The position numbers and the translations under genes were made by a program. This document shows, in pieces, positions 1 to 7,662 of a DNA stretch of 26,526 nt. Numbering within the stretch: the stretch's first letter is position 1; every line of letters begins with the position of its first letter. This DNA comes from JAPLKX01 sp035530195 (GTDB lineage Bacteria; Hydrogenedentota; Hydrogenedentia; Hydrogenedentales; SLHB01): assembly GCA_035530195.1 (NCBI GenBank), contig DATKVG010000085.1, positions 1 through 26,526 on the forward strand. Reading direction: 5' to 3'. The notes below the pieces were generated by a model. It had not been told where the DNA came from. It saw only the letters and a program-made list of their open reading frames with translations, and made no database searches.

Positions 1-50
1 ACCTGATCGCGCAAGCAGCCGAGTCCATTTGCCGGAATAATCCAAAAATG

Positions 51-99
51 TTTAGATATACCTAAATAAAGAATAAACCATTTCGCGTCACCTTGTCAA
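51..99 (-). promoter_or_regulatory. Candidate leftward promoter with overlapping palindromic operator
   Basis: Read on the minus strand, a perfect TTGACA (94-99) is followed after 18 bases by TATTCT (70-75). A near-palindrome, TTTAGGTATATCTAAA (51-66), lies where transcription would start. The TTTAGG...CTAAA form resembles operators of DtxR/MntR-type metal-dependent repressors; this comparison is from memory. The promoter points off the left edge. An ATG at 28 (minus) opens nine codons to the edge, but it has no clear ribosome binding site, so the gene is not called. Bases 1-240 are clearly more AT-rich than the rest of the window. No gene was found in 1-278. Confidence 0.4.
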
Positions 100-278
100 G
101 GGGTCTTTCGAGTAATCATGTCGCCCGTGGTAAGTCAAGTAATGTTATCCCCAATTTTTCCCCAATTCTTGATTACCTGCTGTCCGGTTAAAGTTTTGAT
201 ATTAAAGTGGCAACTGGTTATCGTGGCTTGAGATAGAAACCTGGAGCAGCCTTTTCGATTTCCATCCGCAATCCGCAA

Positions 279-1385
279 TCAAAAAATGGCGCCTCCCGCC
301 ACCACCGTGCCTTCCTTATCGTACAGCACCAGATGCTGCCCCGGCGCCGGGGCAAAAACCGGCACCTCAAACCGCACCTCGAACTCATCCTCCCCCGTCC
401 GCACAAGCTCGCACGGCGATGGTTCTCCCACCGACCGTATCTTTCCCGCCAGCCGTTCGCCGGGCCCAAACCGTTCCGGCACAAGCACATTGATGTGCCG
501 CGCACCAACGCGCTCCGCCATTCCCGCCGCCCGACCGCCGACCACCAGCGTGTTGGTTTCCGGCACGATCCTCAGCACGTACAGCGGACCCGTCGTCGAG
601 GCCGGCAACCCACGACGCTGGCCCACCGTGTAGCGGTGGATGCCCTGATGCCGGCCCAGCACGTTGCCCGACGTGTCGCAAACGGGACCCGGCCGCGCCG
701 GCAGCCCCTCGAGCACATCCCGGTAATCGCCCTCGCCTGCGAAACACAACTCCATGCTGTCCGCCTTCTCGGCCACAGGCAGGCCCGACGCCGCGGCCAG
801 CCGCCGCACCTCGTCCTTCGTCCGCTCGCCCAGCGGGCACTCGAGATACGCCAACCGTTCCCGCGGCAAGCCATACAGGAAATAACTCTGATCGCGCGAC
901 AGGTCCGCCGCACGCCGCAACACGTCCCGCTCCCCCGCATGGACCACTTGCACGTAATGGCCTGTCGCCAGATGCTCAATTCGCAGATCTTCCCGGATTC
1001 GGTTCCACACCGTCCCAAACTTGAAGTGCGTGTTGCAGTCCACGCACGGGCTCGGCGTCGCACCCGACGCGTAACCTTCCCGAAATGGCGCCACGACACA
1101 TTCCAAAAACGACGCCGCCACGTCCAGGAAAAAATGTGGCACGCCAAGGTCTCGGCAAACCGACGGCGCATCCGTCCCGCAACACCGCCGGAACGGGTCG
1201 CCACCGAGCACCGGCAGTTTCATTGTCACCCCCACCACGTCCCACCCCGCATCACGCAACAACATCGCCGTCACGCTGCTGTCCACGCCGCCGCTCATCA
1301 ATACGGCTATCGGCCGCGTACCCGACCCCGGCTCGTAACGGCCGACAGACGCCGAAAAACTGTGCTGCTCTTTCTGACTTTTCAT
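279..1385 (-). CDS. mnmA: tRNA-specific 2-thiouridylase MnmA
   Basis: MnmA is the cytoplasmic enzyme that adenylates U34 of the Lys, Glu and Gln tRNAs and replaces the 2-oxygen with sulfur delivered by a persulfide relay. The 368-residue protein has the expected length. The PP-loop ATP site SGGVDSS is at residues 31-37, ATGHY at 140-144 and DQSYFLY at 165-171. The two catalytic cysteines appear to be C117 (in TPSPCVDCN, matching E. coli C102) and C214 (in SMELCF, matching C199). The family usually has STGICF at the second site, so the flanking residues are divergent although the cysteine is kept. The C-terminal beta-barrel follows from about residue 240. The ATG at 1385 has no proper Shine-Dalgarno sequence, and the next plausible methionine lies inside the PP-loop strand. 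It is divergent from the dehydrogenase at 1591. Confidence 0.95.
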   Translation of the reverse strand: MKSQKEQHSFSASVGRYEPGSGTRPIAVLMSGGVDSSVTAMLLRDAGWDVVGVTMKLPVLGGDPFRRCCGTDAPSVCRDLGVPHFFLDVAASFLECVVAPFREGYASGATPSPCVDCNTHFKFGTVWNRIREDLRIEHLATGHYVQVVHAGERDVLRRAADLSRDQSYFLYGLPRERLAYLECPLGERTKDEVRRLAAASGLPVAEKADSMELCFAGEGDYRDVLEGLPARPGPVCDTSGNVLGRHQGIHRYTVGQRRGLPASTTGPLYVLRIVPETNTLVVGGRAAGMAERVGARHINVLVPERFGPGERLAGKIRSVGEPSPCELVRTGEDEFEVRFEVPVFAPAPGQHLVLYDKEGTVVAGGAIF

Positions 1386-1393
1386 ACCTAGAG

Positions 1394-1399
1394 ATTATA
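1394..1399 (-). promoter_or_regulatory. -10 element of mnmA, apparently leaderless
   Basis: A perfect TATAAT on the minus strand lies nine bases before the mnmA ATG. Transcription would start about two bases before the start codon, giving a leaderless or nearly leaderless mRNA. That agrees with the lack of a Shine-Dalgarno sequence. No convincing -35 hexamer was found at 16-18 bases spacing, which lowers confidence. Confidence 0.45.
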
Positions 1400-1486
1400 C
1401 CCGTCTCTTTCCACATCTATACGTCCCTTTTCGCCCCACAGGCTACCACACTTCCCTCTTCTTTCTCGCTTCGTATGTTCCTGTCC

Positions 1487-1525
1487 GTCCACAGTGTCCA
1501 TAGTGTCCACAATGTCCACGATGTC
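1487..1525 (+). repeat. 9-bp tandem array upstream of the dehydrogenase gene
   Basis: Four units of nine bases, consensus GTCCAYART (1487-1495, 1496-1504, 1505-1513, 1514-1522), plus a further GTC. It is followed at about 1536-1560 by short repeats of the type ATCCTGT. The array lies 66 bases before the start codon at 1591. Similar 9-bp arrays with other units occur at 17996 and 26174. Confidence 0.75.
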
Positions 1526-1590
1526 TACTCGAACCATCCTGTAAATCCTGTTATCCTGTCCAAACAACGTAAAACAGAAAGGGAACAGCC

Positions 1591-2571
1591 TTGACCAAAA
1601 TCTTTATCACACGCCCCATTCCCGAACGCGGCATCCGCCTACTCACCGACACGTTCGGCCCCGATGTCGTCGTCGTCTCCCCAAACGATCGCCCCATCAC
1701 GCGGGACGAACTGCTCCAGGGCGTCCCCGGCGCCGACGCACTCCTCCCTATCCTCACCGACACCGTCGATGCCGCCGTCATGGACGCCGCGGGACCCCAG
1801 CTCAAGGTGATCGCCAGCTACGCCGTTGGCTTTAACAACGTCGATGTTGCCGCCGCAACCGCCCGCGGCATACTCGTCACCAACACGCCCGGCGTGCTTA
1901 CCGAAACCACCGCCGACCTCGCCTGGTCGCTGCTGATGGCCGCCGCCCGCAGAATTGGCGAATCAGAACGTTACCTGCGCGCCGGCCTCTGGACATCCTG
2001 GGGGCCGCAACTGTTTCTCGGCGTCGACGTCCACGGCCAAACCATGGGCATCTACGGTATGGGCCGGATCGGCCTGGCCATCGCGCGCAGGGCAAAAGGG
2101 TTTGGCATGCGCATCCTCTACAACGACGTCAACCGCCTCGCCCCATCCAGCGAAGTCAAACTCGGTGTCGCGTATGCCGACAAACCCGCCTTCCTCGCCG
2201 AATCCGACTTCATCTCGATACACGTCCCCCTGCTCCCTGAAACGCGACACTCATTCGGCGAGCCCGAATTCCGTGCCATGAAAAATTCCGCCATCCTCGT
2301 CAACACATCCCGCGGACCCGTCGTCGACGAGGCCGCTCTCGCACGCGCACTCAAATCCGGCCAGATCTTCGCCGCCGGGCTCGACGTCTATGAAGACGAG
2401 CCGGCTGTCCACCCGGACCTCCTCGAATGCAAAAACGCCGTGCTCGTGCCACACATCGGCAGCGCTACACGCGAGACCCGCTCCAAAATGGCCCATATGG
2501 CCGCCCAAAACATCGTTGCCCGACTTAAAGGACAGACCCCGCCAAATCCCGTCAACCCGGAAGTCTTATAG
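1591..2571 (+). CDS. D-isomer-specific 2-hydroxyacid dehydrogenase (glyoxylate/hydroxypyruvate reductase type)
   Basis: A soluble NAD(P)-dependent enzyme that interconverts 2-keto acids and D-2-hydroxyacids. The 326-residue length is normal for the family. The nucleotide-binding GMGRIG motif is at residues 156-161. The catalytic triad can be placed as R241 (NTSRGPVVDE), E270 (GLDVYEDEP) and H288 (PHIGSAT). The family signature ETTADLAWSLL is at 105-115. Overall layout resembles GyaR-type glyoxylate reductases, but substrate cannot be fixed from sequence; hydroxypyruvate, glyoxylate or another 2-keto acid are all possible. The start is TTG at 1591, chosen because GAAAGGGA lies just upstream and the protein begins directly with the first beta-strand (TKIFITRPI). 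It stands alone, with repeat-rich spacers on both sides. Confidence 0.9.
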   Translation: MTKIFITRPIPERGIRLLTDTFGPDVVVVSPNDRPITRDELLQGVPGADALLPILTDTVDAAVMDAAGPQLKVIASYAVGFNNVDVAAATARGILVTNTPGVLTETTADLAWSLLMAAARRIGESERYLRAGLWTSWGPQLFLGVDVHGQTMGIYGMGRIGLAIARRAKGFGMRILYNDVNRLAPSSEVKLGVAYADKPAFLAESDFISIHVPLLPETRHSFGEPEFRAMKNSAILVNTSRGPVVDEAALARALKSGQIFAAGLDVYEDEPAVHPDLLECKNAVLVPHIGSATRETRSKMAHMAAQNIVARLKGQTPPNPVNPEVL

Positions 2572-2717
2572 TTACAGACTGGAGCCTGCTTTCCTCCGGA
2601 TTCCGGTCTCCATTCTGTTGTTTTTCCTCCGGACTCCAGACTCCGGTTTCCAGCCTATTGCGGCCTTGGCCGCACTGTGTTAAATTCAATCAGGTCAGTT
2701 TTTCAGGAAGGGCCGTC
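2572..2717 (+). other. Spacer with CTCCGGA-type repeats and a weak promoter
   Basis: The stretch 2575-2655 is made of imperfect repeats of CTCCGGA/CTCCAGA and CTGGAG words. A weak promoter can be read as TTGCGG (2658-2663), 16 bases, TTAAAT (2680-2685). A short palindrome, TGCGGCCTTGGCCGCA, overlaps it. The Shine-Dalgarno AGGAAGGG at 2705-2712 serves the next gene. Confidence 0.35.
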
Positions 2718-3452
2718 ATGGATTGTGACCTTTGTCAGATACGGAGCTCGGTCGGGTACTGTGCCGAGTGCAAGCGGTTGTTGTGCGAGATTTGCGGGAT
2801 CGCCTGCACCCAGTGCGGAAAAAGTATCTGCGTCACACACATCCACGAAACCCGAAGTGGAAAGAAGCTCTGTTCGGACTGTACGAGAGCCCGAAAGCAA
2901 CGGCGTCACCACCGCGATGAGGCCGAGCCGAGGGAAAGCACCCGTTTCGACGAACTCGAACACCCCCATCACGCACATACATCGTCCGATGAGGAACTCG
3001 ACGAAGAGCGCGCTCTCACCGCCAGCGCTTACAAACCCATACCCCCGTGGAAGCTCAGCCTGTATGCGTCGGGCGCGGCGGCTTTCGTCATGGTGGTAGT
3101 GCTTGCGGTGCCGGGTTTCCGGCTGATCGCCCAGCCCTGGTGTTCCGGCTTGGCCATAGGCCTGTGCGCCCTGTCGGCGTTTTGGGCGTTCACTGGCCTG
3201 ACCAGCCCCGTGTATTACGAAAACAGGCTGAGAAACCTGTTCGGCGCGGCCATAGCGGTCGTCGCCCTGCTCATGGCGGTCGCCGCGCTCCAACTCGACA
3301 CCAGCACCCGCGGAGACGACACCCTCGAGGCCGGTATGCTCGAACGGCAAAACCTTTCGCCGCAAGAACTGACGGAATGGCGCCGCCAGCGCCTGGAGAA
3401 ATTTGCCCCGCAACGGCCCCAACGCCCCGATTCCCCGCCCGCACAACAATAA
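2718..3452 (+). CDS. Cysteine-rich (B-box/zinc-ribbon-like) membrane protein, function unknown
   Basis: Predicted 244-residue protein, first gene of a three-gene operon. Residues 3-55 hold eleven cysteines, mostly as CxxC pairs (C3/C6, C15/C18, C23/C26, C30/C33, C52/C55), with C38, H41 and H43. This is the pattern of a B-box or double zinc-ribbon fold. A basic and acidic linker follows (56-107), with many His, Arg and Glu. Three hydrophobic segments at about 113-135, 142-162 and 172-193 are probable membrane helices. A charged, proline-rich tail ends the protein. The start is the ATG at 2718 because AGGAAGGG precedes it at good spacing; an in-frame upstream ATG at 2658 lacks a ribosome site. 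The zinc-binding domain would face the cytoplasm by the positive-inside rule (Arg/Lys after residue 55). It may be a regulator or partner of the symporter downstream; that is inference. Confidence 0.8.
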   Translation: MDCDLCQIRSSVGYCAECKRLLCEICGIACTQCGKSICVTHIHETRSGKKLCSDCTRARKQRRHHRDEAEPRESTRFDELEHPHHAHTSSDEELDEERALTASAYKPIPPWKLSLYASGAAAFVMVVVLAVPGFRLIAQPWCSGLAIGLCALSAFWAFTGLTSPVYYENRLRNLFGAAIAVVALLMAVAALQLDTSTRGDDTLEAGMLERQNLSPQELTEWRRQRLEKFAPQRPQRPDSPPAQQ

Positions 3453-3464
3453 GGAGATCCTGCC

Positions 3465-3575
3465 ATGGACATCGCCGCCGACCTCTGGTTCTGGGTGGTC
3501 GCCCACAAGTGGTGGATCTTCCCGTTGGCGCCATTTGTGATCGGCTTCGTGGTAATCAAGATCCTCAATAGATAA
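3465..3575 (+). CDS. 36-residue tryptophan-rich membrane microprotein
   Basis: A small gene with a strong Shine-Dalgarno AAGGAG (3451-3456) that overlaps the stop codon of the preceding gene. It encodes 36 residues with four tryptophans (W8, W10, W16, W17) and one long hydrophobic stretch from about residue 18 to 34 ending in KILNR. This looks like a single-pass membrane peptide. Its stop at 3575 is four bases before the GTG of the symporter gene, which has no ribosome site of its own, so translation of the symporter is probably coupled to this gene. No family was recognised. It could be a small regulatory subunit of the transporter, or a leader peptide whose translation opens the next gene. 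The tight spacing on both sides and the strong ribosome site argue against a chance reading frame. Confidence 0.65.
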   Translation: MDIAADLWFWVVAHKWWIFPLAPFVIGFVVIKILNR

Positions 3576-3579
3576 CGCC

Positions 3580-5019
3580 GTGACCAAGCCCCACCAACCG
3601 TATGTCCTGTTGCTGGCCGCCCTGTCTCTGGGGCTGGGTGCGGCATCGGCTTGGCCGTTGACGGGGCCGGTCGCGCTGTCTGCAATGGCCATCCACTCGT
3701 GCGTCTTGTTCGCGGCGCTGGCGGTTTTTTTTCTCGTCCTCCCGCGCCGGATGAGCGCGCCCGCTCAGATTTTTATGGGAATGGCAGCCGGTGTTGCGAC
3801 GGGATGGGCGTTCGCCGCCACGGGAAACGGGATGTTCATCACCGATTATGTGGGCATCTTCGGCAAACTGTTCATCGACCTGCTCAAACTGGTGATTGTC
3901 CCGCTCATTTTTTTCTCGCTGATCTGCGGAGTCGCCGGGATTGGCGATGTGCGGCGGCTGGGCTCGATGGGCGTGAAGACGCTCCTCTACTTCTGTTGCA
4001 CGACCGCGATGGCTGTTGTTGTCGGGCTGGTTTTCGTAAACCTGATCCGGCCCGGCGTCGGCCAGGAGGCGCTGCAAATCGCCGAAACCGCCGTGGCGGT
4101 CGAGCACGCCCCGCCGCTCGGTCTGGCAATCCAGCAGAAGGTGCTTCCGCTCTTTCTCGAAAACCCCGTTATTGCCGATCAACCCATCCTGGCGGTGATT
4201 TTCTTTGCGCTCCTGTTCGGCGCGGCGATTGCCGCCAACGGCGACCGCGCGCTCCCGCTGCTGCGAGTGTTCCAGGCTGGCGACCAATCCATGATTACGA
4301 TCATCCACTGGATCATGCTGCTGGCGCCGATGGGCGTGTTCGCCTTGATGGCCAACGCCGTCGCCACCATGGGCATCGAGTATCTTGTCTCGCTCGCCCG
4401 CTACACGCTCACGGTGACCCTGGGGCTTACGGCGCATTTCTGCGTGCTGGTATTCGTGGTCCTGCCAACCGTCGGGCGCATACGGCCGCTGCGGTTTCTC
4501 CGCGGGATGGCGCCGGCGTTTCAACTCGCGTTCAGTTGCTCCTCGAGCTCGGCCACGCTCCCGGTGACACTGGACTGCGCGTCGGTGCGCGTCGGCGCGA
4601 ACCGGTCCGTGTGCAGTTTTGTGCTGCCGCTGGGAACGACCATCAACATGGACGGCACCGCGCTTTACCAAGCCGTGGCCGCGGTGTTTATCGCCGAGGT
4701 TTACGGAATGAACCTCGGGCTGTACCAGCAACTGACGATTTTCTTGACGGCCATCATCGTTTCGGTCGGTACCGCGGGCATCCCCGGCGCCAGCGTCGGG
4801 TTGATGACAATCGTGCTGGCCTCCGCCGGAATTCCCATCGAGGGCGTTGGCCTCGTGCTGGGCGTGGACCGCTTCCTCGACATGAGCCGCACGCTCGTCA
4901 ACGTCACCGGCGACGCCGTCGGCTGCATGGTCGTAGCGCGGTCCGAAGCCGCTGCGGCGACGGCGCCGCAACCCGCGCCGGATGAACCCCTGGCCGAGAC
5001 CCCCTCTGTGCCCGAGTAG
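3580..5019 (+). CDS. Dicarboxylate/amino acid:cation symporter (DAACS family), acidic amino acid type
   Basis: A secondary transporter of 479 residues in the cytoplasmic membrane, taking up acidic amino acids with Na+ or H+. All family hallmarks are present: the serine-rich hairpin SSSSATLPVTL (321-331), NMDGT of TM7 (356-360), the GTAGIPGAS hairpin (397-405) and TM8 DRFLDMSRTLVNVTGD (430-445). Aligned to the archaeal homologue GltPh, D434, R437, T438, N441 and D445 match D394, R397, T398, N401 and D405. D394 and R397 bind the amino group and side-chain carboxylate of aspartate. This favours glutamate/aspartate over C4-dicarboxylates, because DctA proteins differ here. The N-terminus carries an extra hydrophobic segment (about 8-56) before the usual first helices. 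The GTG start is four bases after the microprotein stop and lacks a ribosome site. The gene ends four bases from the convergent cstA stop. Confidence 0.92.
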   Translation: MTKPHQPYVLLLAALSLGLGAASAWPLTGPVALSAMAIHSCVLFAALAVFFLVLPRRMSAPAQIFMGMAAGVATGWAFAATGNGMFITDYVGIFGKLFIDLLKLVIVPLIFFSLICGVAGIGDVRRLGSMGVKTLLYFCCTTAMAVVVGLVFVNLIRPGVGQEALQIAETAVAVEHAPPLGLAIQQKVLPLFLENPVIADQPILAVIFFALLFGAAIAANGDRALPLLRVFQAGDQSMITIIHWIMLLAPMGVFALMANAVATMGIEYLVSLARYTLTVTLGLTAHFCVLVFVVLPTVGRIRPLRFLRGMAPAFQLAFSCSSSSATLPVTLDCASVRVGANRSVCSFVLPLGTTINMDGTALYQAVAAVFIAEVYGMNLGLYQQLTIFLTAIIVSVGTAGIPGASVGLMTIVLASAGIPIEGVGLVLGVDRFLDMSRTLVNVTGDAVGCMVVARSEAAAATAPQPAPDEPLAETPSVPE

Positions 5020-5023
5020 TACG

Positions 5024-6664
5024 TTACACGGCGGTTTTGATTTCTTTTTCGGCTCCGGGTTCGGGGACGCGCGCGGGTGCGCGCAGCGCTTTCACGGCTT
5101 CAAACACCAGCATCAGCGCGAGGATGAACAACACCACACCGATCCCCACGAGCAGGTAGTTGGCGTTTTGCCAGTTCTCGGCGACCAGCAATACGAGCGC
5201 GGCCAGGGTCGTGATCAGCATGAAAACCATGGGCAGCATGAGGAAGGTGGCGCGTTTCTTGAGCCCCTTGATGACCCATACGGCGACGGTGAGCAGGGCG
5301 AGCGCGGCGACAAGCTGGTTGGATGCGCCGAACACGGGCCAGATGATCTTCCATGCAGGGATATCGCCGCGGCGCACAAACAACAAGGCCGCTGCCGCCA
5401 CAACGCCGATCACCGTGGCGGTGTACCGGTCGAGCTTGTTGTTGGTAAGTTCCTGCAACTGATACCGGCCAAGGCGGGTGGCGGTGTCGAGCGAGGTGAG
5501 AATGAAACTGTTGATGGCCAGCAAGCCCAGCGATTTCCCGATAGCGGGGTCCATGCCGAGCACGGCGGCGAACTGGCCGAACCCCACGCCGTAAGTCTCG
5601 AGTGGGTTCTTGTTGAGGAGCGAGCCGACGACCATGATGGTCCCCAGTGCAATGATGGCGACGTAGCCTTCGAGCAGCATGGCGCCGAACCCGATGACCT
5701 GTGCGTCGGTTTCCCTGCGGATCTGTTTCGAGGTGGTGCCGCTGCCGACCATGCAGTGGAACCCCGAGATGGCGCCGCAGGCGACGGTTACAAACAGGAT
5801 TGGCCAGAGGTAGGTGAACTCTTTGGCGGTAAACGCCTTGAAGGCCGGGAACGAGATATCCGTGAATCCGCCGAAAATCATGCCGATCGAGCCGACAATG
5901 ACGGCGAAATAGAGTAGGTACGACGCGAGGTAGTCGCGCGGCTGGAGCAGCAGCCAGACGGGCAGCACGGAAGCAAAAAAGATGTAGCCGATCAGGACCC
6001 ATCGCCACGTTTCCATCTTCAGGGCGAACGCCGATTGGACCCAGTCGGCGCTGTGGCCGTAGACGACGGCGCCGAGCACGATCGGCACCATCACCAGCGA
6101 GGTGTAGAGCAGCGGCAGTTTCAGCCGGTACACGAGAAGACCGAAGATCACGGCGAGCCCGATGTAAAGCACACCCGAGAAAGCCACGGCCGGGTCAGAG
6201 GCAAACGTGTCGGCGGACAGTTGGAGGAACACCGCCACAACCAGCACCAACGTCAGCCAGGTGAAACAGATAAACAGGGTCTTGCCGCGGCGGCCGATCC
6301 ATTTATCAACGACTTCGCCGACGCTTTTCCCCTGGTGGCGCATCGAAGACACCACCGAGCCCATGTCGTGCGGCCCGCCAAAGAAGACCGAGCCGATGAG
6401 GCACCAGAGGTACGCGGGCAGCCAGCCGAACAGGGACGCGGCGGCGATAGGGCCGACAATCGGGCCCGCGCCGGCAATCGAACTGAAGTGGTGGCCGAGC
6501 AGGACCGACGGGTGCGCCGGGCAATAGTCGACGCCGTCGTACATGGTTTCCGATGGCACCTTTCGCGCGTTGTCGAGGTTGTAGACCTTGCGCATGTACC
6601 GCCCGTACACGAAGTAACTGACGGTAAATACGACCGCGGACAAAACCAAGATCCCGCCGAGCAT
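5024..6664 (-). CDS. cstA: CstA-family carbon starvation / peptide-pyruvate transporter
   Basis: An inner-membrane transporter of 546 residues. Members in enterobacteria import peptides or pyruvate during carbon limitation. The family signature GHHFSSIAGAGPIVGPI (57-73) and the FGGPHDMGSVVSSMRHQGKS segment are clear, and the protein is hydrophobic throughout with many transmembrane helices. It is shorter than E. coli CstA (about 700 residues), as in many non-proteobacterial homologues. The ATG at 6664 is preceded by a strong AGGAGGTG. The gene lies 45 bases downstream of the unknown gene ending at 6710 and probably shares its promoter. The small YbdD partner that often follows cstA in proteobacteria is absent here; the convergent symporter begins instead. 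No terminator fits in the four-base gap. Confidence 0.93.
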   Translation of the reverse strand: MLGGILVLSAVVFTVSYFVYGRYMRKVYNLDNARKVPSETMYDGVDYCPAHPSVLLGHHFSSIAGAGPIVGPIAAASLFGWLPAYLWCLIGSVFFGGPHDMGSVVSSMRHQGKSVGEVVDKWIGRRGKTLFICFTWLTLVLVVAVFLQLSADTFASDPAVAFSGVLYIGLAVIFGLLVYRLKLPLLYTSLVMVPIVLGAVVYGHSADWVQSAFALKMETWRWVLIGYIFFASVLPVWLLLQPRDYLASYLLYFAVIVGSIGMIFGGFTDISFPAFKAFTAKEFTYLWPILFVTVACGAISGFHCMVGSGTTSKQIRRETDAQVIGFGAMLLEGYVAIIALGTIMVVGSLLNKNPLETYGVGFGQFAAVLGMDPAIGKSLGLLAINSFILTSLDTATRLGRYQLQELTNNKLDRYTATVIGVVAAAALLFVRRGDIPAWKIIWPVFGASNQLVAALALLTVAVWVIKGLKKRATFLMLPMVFMLITTLAALVLLVAENWQNANYLLVGIGVVLFILALMLVFEAVKALRAPARVPEPGAEKEIKTAV

Positions 6665-6709
6665 AGAGCACCTCCTGTCAGTCGTACAGCACCGATCGCG
6701 CCTGCCGCG

Positions 6710-7153
6710 TCAACCCTGGACGCGGCCCACGGGCGCGGTTGTTTCTGTCATGGCCTGGTCAATGAGCGTGGCAAGGTCTTCGATGCCCCGTTGGGGCCGT
6801 CCGCCCGCCGAATAGCAGTAGACCTCGATAAACCCGCGCAGGCCCAGCAGGAAACTGCGCGTCTTGCGCCGGGGAACGATAGAAGTGTTTTCCAGGAACA
6901 CCACGCGCTGCACCATCAGGTCGGGCGCGGGCCGCCACGTCCGCAGCACCCGGTCGCGGTCGGCCTCGCCGTTGTGCCGCCAGAGGATATAGTCGTCGGT
7001 ATAGTAGCTGGCGATTTCGCCCAGAATCGACGACTTCCGAATCGTCATCCGCCGGTATACGCCCCCAAGCGACCCCGCGGACCACGCCGAGAACCCCCGC
7101 GATTCCCAGAACGGGTGCGCACGGTCCAACACCTCAAACTCAGCCAAGCTCAT
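6710..7153 (-). CDS. Conserved-looking hypothetical protein upstream of cstA
   Basis: A 147-residue soluble protein with no recognised family. It starts MSLAEFEVLDRAHPFW, has no signal peptide or membrane segment, and combines aromatic-rich stretches (SYYTDDYILW at about 49-58) with basic runs (VPRRKTRS). The ATG at 7153 is chosen because GGTGGAA precedes it and because a perfect -10 box lies just upstream at 7184-7189; longer in-frame starts up to 7258 would begin upstream of that promoter and encode low-complexity sequence. It is the first gene of a two-gene unit with cstA (gap 45 bases). A role in controlling or supporting the transporter is possible but is only suggested by position. Confidence 0.75.
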   Translation of the reverse strand: MSLAEFEVLDRAHPFWESRGFSAWSAGSLGGVYRRMTIRKSSILGEIASYYTDDYILWRHNGEADRDRVLRTWRPAPDLMVQRVVFLENTSIVPRRKTRSFLLGLRGFIEVYCYSAGGRPQRGIEDLATLIDQAMTETTAPVGRVQG

Positions 7154-7183
7154 CCCGGTTCCACCATTCTTGTTGCAATCCCC

Positions 7184-7212
7184 ATTATAGCGCAGGCCCG
7201 TATTCCCGCCAA
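7184..7212 (-). promoter_or_regulatory. Sigma-70-type promoter for the orf147-cstA unit
   Basis: Minus strand: TTGGCG (7207-7212), a 17-base spacer and a perfect TATAAT (7184-7189). Transcription would start near 7177, giving a leader of about 24 bases with the GGTGGAA ribosome site. This is the clearest housekeeping-type promoter in the window. Confidence 0.65.
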
Positions 7213-7662
7213 CCCGGCCGCGCCGCGGCCCTACCGGGGCTGCCGGCCCGAGGCGCATCCTTGATCAAGTGCCTCTGATCTTTATAGCTGGAGTTGGTGC
7301 ACTTTTTGGAGAGGGAAAAGGTGCAGATTTTGCGAAACAAGGGGGATTTAGCTGACAGGACGGCTATGATAGTTGAGATAAATGAAAATTCTTCCTTCAA
7401 GAAAAGGGCCATCGATGTTTTTTCAACGCAAAAGACGCAGGGACGCAAGAGACGCAAGAGTGGTGGCTTGCGCATCTTGCGCCTAAGGCGCTTAAGCGAG
7501 TAGTGTCAATACACATTGGAAGGGGTGCACGCTGGTTCGTCCGGTGAATTGACATGGTATGCGGTTGAAGAAAGATTTCTTTGCTGCGTTTTGCAGGGGG
7601 TAAAGAAAAGTGTCCTCGGGTATGGGGTTTGCGCGTCTTGGGGGTGAAAGGAGGGTGAAACG
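7213..7662. other. Divergent spacer with CGCAA/GACGC repeats
   Basis: About 450 bases between the orf147 promoter and the sigma factor gene. Bases 7425-7500 are built from repeats of GACGCAA/GACGCAG words, then inverted GCGCCTAAGGCGC-like words. The 15-base word AACGCAAAAGACGCA at 7425-7439 recurs exactly at 11312-11326, on the other side of the sigma factor gene. A GTG-initiated reading frame at 7294-7503 crosses the repeats and is not credible. A possible promoter sits at 7549 (separate entry). Confidence 0.5.
7549..7577 (+). promoter_or_regulatory. Weak candidate promoter for the sigma factor gene
   Basis: A perfect TTGACA (7549-7554) is followed after 17 bases by AAGATT (7572-7577), which matches the -10 consensus at only three positions. 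No other convincing promoter was found ahead of the gene at 7663. If the sigma factor controls itself, its own unknown recognition sequence could lie here instead. Confidence 0.25.

Noticed and set aside
333..1391. Long reading frame (352 codons) on the plus strand across mnmA
   Set aside because: It lies antisense to a gene with all MnmA motifs and reads as a His/Arg/Pro-rich product typical of a shadow frame in GC-rich DNA.
3565..4971. 468-codon frame antisense to the symporter
   Set aside because: Composition is dominated by Arg, His, Asp and Gln with no domain; the plus-strand symporter explains the open frame.
5019..5024. Bidirectional terminator between the symporter and cstA
   Set aside because: Only four bases separate the stop codons and no hairpin is visible there.
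7294..7503. GTG-initiated 69-codon frame ahead of the sigma factor gene
   Set aside because: No usable ribosome site, and its second half is the GACGCAA repeat translated.
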